Source: Trichosporon coremiiforme
Lineage: Eukaryota > Basidiomycota > Tremellomycetes > Trichosporonales > Trichosporonaceae
Direction of reading: 5' to 3'
Length of the DNA stretch: 64,000 nt
Assembly: GCA_039545355.1 (NCBI GenBank)
Contig: BCJJ01000027.1
Location: forward strand, 310,001 to 374,000
Part shown: positions 53,501-64,000 of the stretch, piece after piece
Layout: each line of letters begins with the position of its first letter
How positions within the stretch are numbered: the first letter of the stretch is position 1
Made by a program: the position numbers and the translations under genes
The notes under the pieces: model-generated
The model's input: the letters and a program-made list of their open reading frames with translations, nothing else
Database searches by the model: none
What the model was told of the DNA's origin: nothing

Positions 53501-56500
53501 CGGATGTGACTGATCTTTGATGAATGCGTTTAGGGCGTCGACTAGGCAGCCCAGATGGTCTGTCGGGACGGCTTGCACGAAGTGCATCGCCTGGAGTCAG
53601 AACATCCTGGAAGAGACAAGTGTGCAACGTACACGAAGCGCCGGATCGCCGCCGCACTGCAGCTGCTCCCTCAGTACACCGCACACCGCTTTCCTGCCCG
53701 CCCTGTACGTTAGCACAGCGGTGATGAGGAGCTCACTCAGTTTCGCACCACGATTTGATCACCTTGATGAGCTCGTCGGTAGGTGGCGGCCCGTTCGGGC
53801 CCGTGAAAAGCTCCATGTAAGCCACGATCTGAGCCTTGTCCAGTTTGTCCAGCTTTTCTGGAGTTGAGGGTGTCGCAGTCTCTGGTGGAACCGCTATCGC
53901 CACCCCTGCTGGGAACCATGGGAAGAAGTTGCCGCCGTATATGGCCGGGGTTGCCCGTGCTGGGATTCCGCAGCAGCACAACAAGGACAAGGACTTCGCA
54001 GTGGCGGCTGATGGTGATGGGAGAACAGCCTGCGGCTGCACTGGTTTCCGCTGGAAGCCGGGCGGACAGCAGGGATTCCAGGGTGCCTCGGGGTAGTCAA
54101 ACGGTTTACACTCCGGCTCGAAGGACATGCCGATGCAGTATGTGAGGTTCGGTGGTGGTGTGAGGGGAGGCGATGGCGGAAGGAAGGGGGACGTTGAACA
54201 GCAGCTGCACTTGGATGGCCATCACATCATGGGACCTAACAAGGCAGGAACACTCTAGTGGATGGGAGCCGAGCGATCGCGGTCTCGGAGGATGATCTGG
54301 CTGCGGCAGCCCGAAACTAGCGTGTGAGTCGGGAAAGGCGTGGATGAACAGTGAATCGCGAGATGGGAGTGAACATCAGTTTGGCAGGTTCAGATGCACG
54401 AGTATGATGCGTATACGCAGGCGAGAACGCAGTTGGGGAAAGATTTGCGCGCTGCTTCCTTCCTTTGTCAGTTTCGTCGCTGTCGTCCCCCTCTCTTGCG
54501 CCACCCCTCCATCGGCGGTCGCTTGATCAAAAGAAGTAAGAAGAGATAAAGCGATCGGGTACGTCCGCAGTGCCTCGCCTGGCACCTCAGGCATCACGTC
54601 TGTTCGATCTGTTCGCCCCGCAGGGGCCAAGGGCACCTGCATGCCTGGCACGTACCTTGCTCCGCCTTCGTTGTGCTTGTGCGCATCGTAGAAGCCCAGC
54701 CGCGGCCCGTGCGCCCCGCTTCCTGCGCCCCCGACGCCTTCCCCGCCAACTCGGGAGCTTGACGGCCTTGGCACCGCGGTACCATGCACTGAGCGGTTCT
54801 TTCGAGTCTCTCAGTGGTGAACAACCCATGGCGCCATGACAGACACTCTGTATTTTTCCCTGTGCGTGAGACTAGAGCTCAGCATCTCCTGATAAGGAGC
54901 CTTGGTCACTTGCTTCTTCTGGGCGCGCCGAGCTCTGCCCCTTCCGTGATGGAGATCAGTTCGAAGACCATGTCTCGCTGTCCACAAATGGGGACTGTCG
55001 AATATCCGCGGATGTTTTGCCGGATCTAGGACTTGCAAGCTCAGAGATTCCCGCAGAGTTGCTCGATTGATCGATTGCTCACGCCAACGCTTCTTCTGCA
55101 GGATCCGCCCTCGTGTTTTCGCCCCACTGGACGCCAGCTGGGCGCGGCTCGGCAGCTCGTTAGGAGCAGACGAAGTGGCGGAGAACTGCTCTGGCGCCAC
55201 CACCTACTGCCTATTCGCTGCCACACTGCTCGCCCTCGTTGACGACCGGGGGCCTGGACAGAAACTTAAGATTGCGGGCTAACCGAGTGCTGTGCCGTTT
55301 CCTTGGACCGGACAACAGGCGCGGGTGCGGCACGGCGGACCTGGATCTACGGGGTAAACGGATCGGCAGGTCGGTATGCCCTGCTGCATGGACCGGAGTT
55401 AAGAGTTGCAGAAAGGTCACGAAACCGATGCGCAAGAGAATGGATCGGATTGAACGAGTGGAAAAGATTGGACAGTAAAATCATCTCCGATGTCGAAAGT
55501 GCGATAGGAACGAGACCCGGGACGCGACCGGCGACCGGACGTTCGATCGCGCGACTCCCCGTGACGGAAAGTCCCCTGGTCGGAGATGTGGGTCGCCTTA
55601 TATGGGCATCCTAATGCGGATTGTAATGATTTTCCATTTATGATTAGGAGATTGGACATGACATGGCCGTAGCCGCCGTGTGCCGCGCCGAGGAGCCCCA
55701 GCGGCACTGCGAACGGACCGGAGCGGCAACCTGGATTCGAAATTCAAGTGCCGACACGTGACTCTCACCCCCACCTGGATGCTTCTAGGCCGGCTGGCTG
55801 GACCTATGTATGCAGTCACTACCGTCATAGCAGCATATCGAGCGCAGGAAAGACTCCGCTCTCATCGGCATACCGCCCGCGGCCCGCTTGCCTTGGTCAT
55901 CCCCAACAACCGCCCCCACCGTCCAGCGCCGACACAGCTCTTCAGGCTACTCGAACCACCCGTCTTCCTCAACTTTTCCTCATTTCCTTCCCCCATCGTC
56001 ACCATGCTCTCCGCCTTCCGTGCAGCGAGCCTTCGTGCTCCCCGAGCGTACCCAGTGAGTAGCCCACGATCACATCGCACTAGGCCGCTGGATGGCGCAC
56101 CCAGTCATATCTCACGACGCCATTGCCGCCGGCATTAAGGCAAAGGGCGGCACTCGATTTCTCAATCCACTACAGCAAGAACGCATGCTAACCCGGCCTT
56201 CAGTTGAACGCCGTCGCGATCCGTGGTCTCCAGACCGCCGCCGACAAGAGCTCGCTTCACAAGGATGTCGTCGAGGTTCCCACGGAGGGTGACAAACCGG
56301 TATGCATCACAAAAATGAAAATCCCGACTTTCCGCCCGTGCTGACTTCCCGTGCAGTTCAAGGTCCAGCTTCCCGCGGACTCGTTCCACGCATTCAAGTG
56401 CGACGCGCCTTCGGACCAGACCATGGTCACGAAGGACGAGCTGATGTGGATGTACGAGCGCATGGTGAGTGCTGACCGAAGTCGCGGCGGTCGCCCGACT

Positions 56501-59500
56501 GCGATCAACCTATGACGTTTACTGCTGGGAATCGGAAGTCCTGACACCCCCCAGGCCGCTATGCGCCGAATGGAGCAGGCCGCCGACGCTCTTTACAAGA
56601 GCAAGTTCATCCGTGGATTCTGTCACCTTGCCATCGGCCAGGAGGCCGTCGCAGTCGGAATGGAGGCTGCCATCACCCCCGAGGACCATGTCATCACCTC
56701 GTACCGTTGCCACACCTTCGCCGTTCTCCGCGGAGGAACGATCAAGGGTGTTCTTGCCGAGCTGATGGGCCGTGAGGACGGTATGTCGCACGGAAAGGGT
56801 GGCTCCATGCACATCTTCACCCCCAACTTCTTCGGTGGAAACGGTATTGTCGGTGCCCAGGTCCCTGTTGGTGCCGGTCTCGCCTTCGCCCAGAAGTACC
56901 AGAAGAAGCCCAACTGCACCTTCGCTCTTTACGGTGACGGAGCTTCCAACCAGGGACAGGTCTTCGAGGCGTACAACATGGCCAAGCTCTGGAACATCCC
57001 GTGCGTCTTCGTTTGTGAGAACAACAAGTACGGAATGGGCACGTCTGCCGAGCGTTCGTCGATGAACACCCAGTACTACACCCGCGGTGACCAGATCCCT
57101 GGTATCCAGGTCAACGCCATGGACATCCTCGCCGTTAAGCAGGGATGCGAGTTCGCCAAGGAGTGGACTACTTCCGGCAAGGGTCCCCTTCTCATGGAGC
57201 TTGTCACCTACCGTTACGGTGGCCACTCCATGTCCGACCCTGGAACCACCTACCGTACCCGTGACGAGGTCCAGCAGATGCGTGCTGCGCACGACCCTAT
57301 TGCCGGCCTCGGCAAGTACATTGTCGAGTGGGGCGTTGCTTCTGAGGACGACCTCAAGGCGATCGACAAGGAGGCTAAGGCTGAGGTCAACAAGGCCGTG
57401 GAGGAGGCCAAGAAGAGCCCGATGCCCGGTCACCACGAGTTCTCCCACGACATTTACGTCTCTGGCACCGAGCCCCCTCACATGCGCGGCCGCACCAAGG
57501 ACGAGATCTACTCCAACTAATTTAATCCTGTACTGGCAGTCAAGAGAGCAGCCTTGTTATGAATATTCGCATTAGACAGACACCGTGTTGCTGTTGCTGA
57601 GTGTGGCCCATGATCAACGCACTGACCTGAGTAGCGAATCCTGCTGTCTGGAATTCCCGGGCTGATGCCGCTCTGCTTCCGGCGACCCTGGCGTTGCCGG
57701 GGCGCTCGCTGGACCAGTGCACTGGAGCTCTTCGAGCATCATGGCGACTGCCTTTGAGCTCATCTTCCTTCACGCCCTTGTCTCGGATGAATAGGAGGTC
57801 TGTCTGCCTCCTCCGTTCGTCTGCCGGTATGCATGTCGGTCACGTCAGAGCCTGGGTTTTGGCACGCTGCAAGAGGTGTTCGATGGTCAGCCGCCGCCGT
57901 CGATAGCCCGTGCCCTTACAGAAATGTGTGCAGCGAACGCAGGTGCTTCTGGGGGGTTCCTTGGAGGAGGCTTTTTGCACAGGAGTGCATCTTCCTTCAG
58001 CTCAAATCCGTACGTCTTACATGAAGATCGCAGGGCTTTCCATCGATACATCGAAGCTTACGAAAAGCGCGGTGACTGTCAATATCACTGTCCGCCTGAT
58101 AGCATCGGAGGATATCTCCGGGGGGCGAGCCTCAGAATTCTGCACAGGAAGCAGACGTCTTCCCAGAGCTATGAGGAAGGGAGGCATCGGTTTCCTTCTG
58201 GTAAAAGCAGCTAGAGCCAGAGTCATGGCTCACGCCGGGAAGGAGAAGCTTAAATGCCGCCTGCAGAAGTGCGCCTTCGCAACTAAATATCTGTTTTCAG
58301 CCCCAAGAAAAAGAAACGATGCACACAGGCTCCTTGCATACGTAGTGCAAACAAACTCATGCATGCTTTGCGGTCTGCATGGACACGCAAGGACGTCCTT
58401 CCCTGCACAGGTGCCGCCACTCGCCACCGCATTCGCTCCCGCCGGAACCAAACAAAGAAGTCGTGCCCAGCTGGTCTCGCCGGTGCCGTCAGCTGAATTC
58501 CAGCCCTGAGCCCACACCACCAACACACCTTCGACGATCACGACCACTGACGACCACGAACGGCGACAAGACGACATGGGACTCGAGCCGGGTGTCAGCG
58601 CGTGAGTTCCCTCTACTCCCTTTCCCCTTCTTCTTCCCCTCACTCTCGCTTCCTACTCTCCTCCTCCCTGCTCCTGTCCTCCTTCGCCTCTCGTACTCCG
58701 TGCAAGCACCGCTGTGATAAAGTCCACTTAGCTGACTGCAGGCACGGCGTGTCACGGAAACTGAGTGACTTCGAAATCGGCAAGCCGCTCGGTAAGGGCA
58801 AGTTTGGGCGCGTGTATCTCGCGCGGCTGAAGGCTCAAAGTGGCTTCTTACTCGCCCTCAAGTGTCTCGAACGAGGGCCAATCGAGCAGCACGTCACGCT
58901 CAGTACGCAGGTTGAGCGTGAGATCGAGATCATGGCGAACCTCAGGTGAGTCTCCTATTGACAGGCGAGATTCTGGGCGAAGGACAAAAGAGGGCGGTGG
59001 AGGACGAGAGATCTAGCATGCTGGCCAGCTCGCAAGTCGGACGAAACTGGAGGAGGCAAGCCAAGCTGACCTGCAGACACCCAAACATTATCCGGTTGTA
59101 CGACTACTTCTACGACGAGCGGCATCTTTACCTCATGATGGAGTATGCGGGGTCAGGCGAGCTGTTCCACCAGCTGAACAAACGGGGAAGGTTCAGTGAC
59201 CGGCGGAGCGCTATGGTGAGACTTCCCCTCCTCTCTTCACCCACCCTTCCACTTTGCCTCACTCTCCCAGACTTCCACTGGCCCCGAATGCCGAGAAAAG
59301 TGCTGACAGTAGTACACATACCAAGTCTCCGAAGGCCTGGCGTATCTGCACGCGAAGAACGTGATCCACCGGGACATCAAGCCGGAGAATCTGATGATCG
59401 GCCTGAATGGCGAGATCAAGATCGGCGACTTTGGGTGGAGCGTCTACTCTCCCGAGGAGCGGCAGAGCACGTTGTGCGGCACGCCGAGCTATATCTCGCC

Positions 59501-62500
59501 CGAGATGATCCTAGGCAAGACACACGGCAAGGGCGTCGACGTCTGGGCACTTGGCGTGCTCGCGTACGAGATGGTGACCGGCGACGAGCCGTTTGCCGGC
59601 AAGGATCAGAGGAGTGAGTGCAGTCCGCTTCGACCGTGGCCGTTATAGGCCCTTCGGGTCTGACGCCAGAGCAGGGAGTGTCTCTGCTCATTTGTCATCA
59701 AGTTGAGCTGACACAGCAGCCGTCCACCGACGGATCTGCACCCGTGACGTGCGCTTCCCACCGTACGTGACGCCGCAAGCGCAGGACTTCATCCTGCGTC
59801 TCCTCGAGCTGCGACCAGAGGACCGCATGTCACTGTCGAGCGTGAGGGAGCATCCGTGGATCGTGAACAACGTTGTCCTAGACTGATTACCCGTCACTTG
59901 CCGTCCAGCACGAGCCTCGATGAGGGTGTAAGCAGTGGCCGGGTGTAGACCAACTAGATACATAGAACCTGTAGACAGGCAGTAGAGCCGTCGACGAAAA
60001 GACGTTATGCTTCACGATGTAATGACTGCAACGCATGCGACGGCTGGGCGGCTGGTCGGAGCAACACCACGGGGTCTGGCAGCGTGGACGCCGCCAAGCC
60101 ACTGAGTCTCGGGAAGCGCTCCAATCCCAGCCACCCATCGCTCAGCCACGGCGTGATCAACGACGCGAGATGACATGACGAGCCCCAGGAAGTAGTCCCA
60201 AAAATCCATGGGTATGGCATAGATGCTACAACAGAAGATGCAATTATAATGCGTAAGATAGCAGGGGTAGCAGAGGGAGATCAGACTGGGATCGGAGTCG
60301 TGAGATGGGAGCGGCCTGGATTTGACAATGCAGCTCTGGACAAGATGGAAAATGAGGGGTGAAGCACAACTTGATGAAAATCGAAAGAGACGACTACCGC
60401 TGGCGGGCGGCCGAGGTGCTCGCCGACATGAGCAGACGGCGAAACGCACTCTGCCTTGGCGGCTGGGGCTGGACGGGCTTCTTCTTCTTTCGCTCCTTCG
60501 GGGGCGGACGGAGGGCGTCGAGATCAGCCCACGGCGTCGACACAGGCACACGCAGCGACGACACGGCCATCGGAGGGAACTCGTACTCGTTGTCGTTGAG
60601 ATTCTTAGGTGGGCGGAAAGTGGGGTATTCCTCGTCGGCGGAGTAGGACAGGCTCGGATCCGGCATGGCGATAAGAACGGCGACGTCGACATACGGCTGC
60701 TCGTCTGACTCAGCCTCATGGGCAGGGACGGCAATGGAGACGGGCTGGAGTGAGCGGGAAGTTACCAGGGAAGCTCCAGAAGCAGGAATACCCACCTGCA
60801 GCCCAACACCCATGTTCTTTTGCTCCTCCCAGCCGATTTCCTCATCGGCCACCTCGGCGTACTCGCCTCCGACCTCTGCGTCCCAGATCTTTGGAGTGGG
60901 CCCGAGCTTCTTACGCCGAGTGCGACCTGCAGTGTTTACGCGCGGCGCTCCAGGCATGTCGTACAGGTATCCGTCGTCCCCGAAGACAACGCGGCCGTCG
61001 CCTCCACCGTGAGCAGCCGCAAGCAACTGCTGCCGCCGGTGACGACGCAGCATGATCGTCGTGACACCCGCAGCAAACACACCGCACGCGACGACGGCGA
61101 CAACAACGTACTGGTACGTCGCGGCAACGACGTTTTCGTGGTCGGGGTTCATGGCGAACAGCGGGGATTTGGGAAGGAAGGTGGGAGCGGGTCGAGAGAA
61201 GGTGAGAAGTGTGACGGTGCCCTTGGCGAGAAGAAGAAATGGCCGACAGCGGCGGGCGGTGGGCGGGTCGTGAGTGGAAGCCGGAGAATCCACTAGCGCT
61301 GTGTGACCTGCTGATCCATATATCGCTCGGGTGAGTTTGGTGGAGTGAGGTACGTGGTGAAGAGGTATAGACAAGTGATGAGAGATGTTCACGTATCAAG
61401 ATGACCGTTCGGCACTCGGCAGGCGGCAGACTGATGAACTATGCTGCTGGCGCTGAGCCGCTTGGCACTACATCATATCTGTGCATTACAATTTTTTCCC
61501 TGTGAATACCCACTTGCTCTAGTCCGGTTACTAATCCACGCGAGGCTGACGGTAAATCTGGAATGGACGCCCCCTCACGTGGTCCCAGTCCTGGTCTCCC
61601 CATTCGCTTTATGCTGTACAAGTGGTGAACTAGTGCAGCGTATCCACGCACCTGGAACGCTTCGTCCGAGGCTGCCCCTCCGTCTCAATTGGTCTCATCT
61701 GGCCGGGCCCAACTACTATATTCATGGGTGCATAGGATGTGGTTTTGAATGAAACAGAAATGGCACAACAGGAAGGCCTGTGGAGGCTCCGGGAAGGGAC
61801 TATAAAATGCGGTGTGTATGTACTGATGTAATATTCTTGCTTTTGTGTGGTTCGGATATGTGCAATGTCGTCCTTGGGGGCGTCAGGAATCGTGCGGTTG
61901 GTTTGGGAGCGGCCGCGTATGTTGCGTGTGTCATCCACGAGCGGCGAGCCATCCAAGCTCATTCATGAATCGATCACGGATGGGCTGGAGAGCGTGACGG
62001 AAGCCGATAACCAGAGGGTTCACTCGCTCCGAGGGCGGGGGAGGCATGCTGATCGGCATGGCCCACGACACCGACGGTGCGGCAGCTTGAGCCGCCTGGG
62101 GGGGCTCACGGGCGAGCTGGTCAAGGCCGTCCGCCCAAGACTGTGCCATTGACTGCGGGAACATGCCACCACGATTGTTGACCTCATCACTGATGCGAGT
62201 GAGCCATGTCCCCCAGGTCGTCAGCACGAGATTGGCCAGCTCGAGGAAGGGCCGGGCGCTCGCGGGCGGCCCATCGGGAACAATTGGCAAGATCTGAAGG
62301 GCGTGTGCTGTAAGTGCATGCAGAAGATGGTAGAGCGTATTCGGCTCAACTGGCTCCTGCGTCGATGACGGCTGCGAGAAGAACTTGAGGTACGTGGACG
62401 CCGTCTTGGTGAAGTTGTCGACCTGCTCCTCAACGCGGTTCCATCGCCGTGTCGCAACGTATCCCTCCTGAACGTCCCAGGACCCCGCTGCCCGTCCTAT

Positions 62501-64000
62501 CTTGGCAACGATGCGCTCCAGTTGCTCCAAACAGTTGTCCAGGGGCGGCTGCGGGATGCGACGGAGGATGCGAGGTGCGAGCGACGGGTCCTCGTTAATA
62601 ATGTCCATAAGAATGGGGAGGTGCGACGTCGAGGGAAGTGAAGCTAAGGGATCAGCATAATCTGTCACTCTGTAACTTACCGAGCAGCAGGCCAAGATCT
62701 GGACCGTCAGAGGTAGTAGAAGATTCCTCGGTCTCCTTGCGGATGCGCTTGATTGCCTTGCTTCCAGCGATCTTACGTTCACGACGATCATCATCATCCA
62801 TTCGACGACTTGACAAGGAAGGGGACCCAACAGGCGACGAGGAAGACGACACTGACGATGCGCGGCGGGTTCGCTTGTTCGATAAAGTCGGAATAGGAAT
62901 CGAGGTAGTGCGAGGTGGCGAGGCCCGTTTCAATGGCGATGACGGGCCAGCCGAGCCGAAGCCAGTCGAGGCGAATCCAGGAGACGCCGCTCCGAAGCCA
63001 TGGTGAAGACCGTTGAACGCACCGGGGCGAACGGGTGAGCCGAGAGTCATGCCAGGTTGTCCGAACCCAAAGCTCAGCGGCGACATGGTCGCCGGTGCGC
63101 CGAAGCCGATCATGTTGGGAGGGTGCTGGGTAAGGGGGTGGGCCATGTCGCGGGAGGACACTCCACAAAGTGAAGCAATTCTTTAAGAGAAGGCCCTAGT
63201 GTCGCTCAGCGGGTGGACAACGATGAGTGGTGATGAAGCGTCTGACTGGTGGGACGGTTCACTGATCCACTGTGGTCAAGCCATCGGTGGGTGCGGGGGC
63301 TTGGATGATTCAGTGGCAACAGCGCGGAAGAAAAATTACACGTGTGCAACTGGAGACCCTGTCTCACCTTCTGCAAAGCACCACCATAGCGATTGCTTTG
63401 ACATTGATAGACCTCGCTCACGCACATTAACGTCCAGCTCGACTGCTGATAACGCTGAAAAACTCGGAAACGAGACGAACGTATCGACTTCTCTGCACGC
63501 ACAAAAGGGACGCCAAAATGACGACCGCTCAAAAGGTGAGCTCATGAAATTGTCTCGTGTGACCTCATGCTGACCCGACTTCTTCTGACGTGATGGATTT
63601 CTGGACAAACAGATCAAGGATATTGAGGATGAGATGGCGAGGACGCAGAAGAACAAGGCTACCGAGTGAGTTGGCTACTGGGTAATTGTGAAAGGCTTTG
63701 CTGACGGCCAGGTACCACCTTGGTCAACTGAAGGGTGCGTTGCTTCTCGCGTCTTGGCGTGTGACGCTGCGCCGTGCAAACATTTATTGACCTCAGCGAA
63801 ACTCGCGAAGCTCCGTCGAGAACTCATCAATCCTCCCGGAGGAGGTGGCGGTGGTGCAGGTATCGGTTTCGACGTCGCGCGAACCGGTGTGGCCACAGTC
63901 GGATTCGTAGGATGTAAGTGGACAAGAAATGATTGCGCTGACCTCAGTCCCCTCTGTCGTAGGTGCATGACACTTGGCTCGCATTAACAATTAGGGAAAA

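Overview
The window looks like nuclear DNA of a basidiomycete yeast, most likely a tremellomycete close to the Trichosporonales (Cutaneotrichosporon, Trichosporon, Vanrija type). This is an inference. The gene set is eukaryotic and fungal: histone H3, TFIIE-beta, gamma-COP, fungal-type tRNA ligase, velvet factor and NOP10. Genes sit on both strands without operons. Most carry many short GT-AG introns (35-60 nt) with CTRAC/CTGAC-like branch sites, and coding DNA is GC-rich with a preference for C or G in third positions. No tRNA, rRNA, CRISPR or intact transposon was recognised.

Layout. 1-9 kb: TTC1-like TPR protein (+), dimethylargininase (+), histone H3 (+), isochorismatase-fold hydrolase (+), ER Hsp90/GRP94 with HDEL (-). 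9-16 kb: UFD4/TRIP12 HECT ubiquitin ligase (-). 16-24 kb: tRNA ligase TRL1 (+), MDR-type oxidoreductase (+), coatomer gamma SEC21 (+). 24-32 kb: TFIIE-beta (-), a small Ser/Ala-rich probable GPI protein (-), secreted M64 metallopeptidase (+), tubulin cofactor A (-), GT31 glycosyltransferase (+), NOP10 (-). 33-41 kb: a very large disordered RRM protein (+), guanine deaminase (-). 41-44 kb: velvet-domain regulator with a long Asp-Pro-Arg repeat tail (-). 44-52 kb: a gene-sparse stretch of about 8 kb whose proximal part looks like the spliced leader and promoter of the velvet gene. 52-64 kb: secreted I9-type inhibitor (+), Cys-rich orphan (-), pyruvate dehydrogenase E1 alpha (+), Aurora-type kinase (+), single-pass membrane protein (-), STS1/Cut8 proteasome tether (-), and the 5' end of GTPase RBG1/DRG1 (+), cut by the window end.

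The genes are mostly housekeeping and do not form one pathway. Loose functional links are protein turnover (UFD4, STS1), the ER and secretory route (GRP94, SEC21, GT31, M64 peptidase, I9 inhibitor), RNA maturation (TRL1, NOP10, RRM protein) and nitrogen scavenging (guanine deaminase, dimethylargininase).

I rebuilt all gene models by hand: a GT-AG pair was accepted when it restored the frame and, where possible, the family's conserved sequence. Several coding exons are only 10-18 nt long, so automatic annotation would probably miss them. I did not find a convincing new multi-gene system. The most interesting items are the micro-exons and ultra-short introns, the velvet factor with its repeat tail and long leader, the I9 domain split by an acidic insert, the divergent Aurora activation segment and a coding-like stretch behind the stop of the RRM gene.
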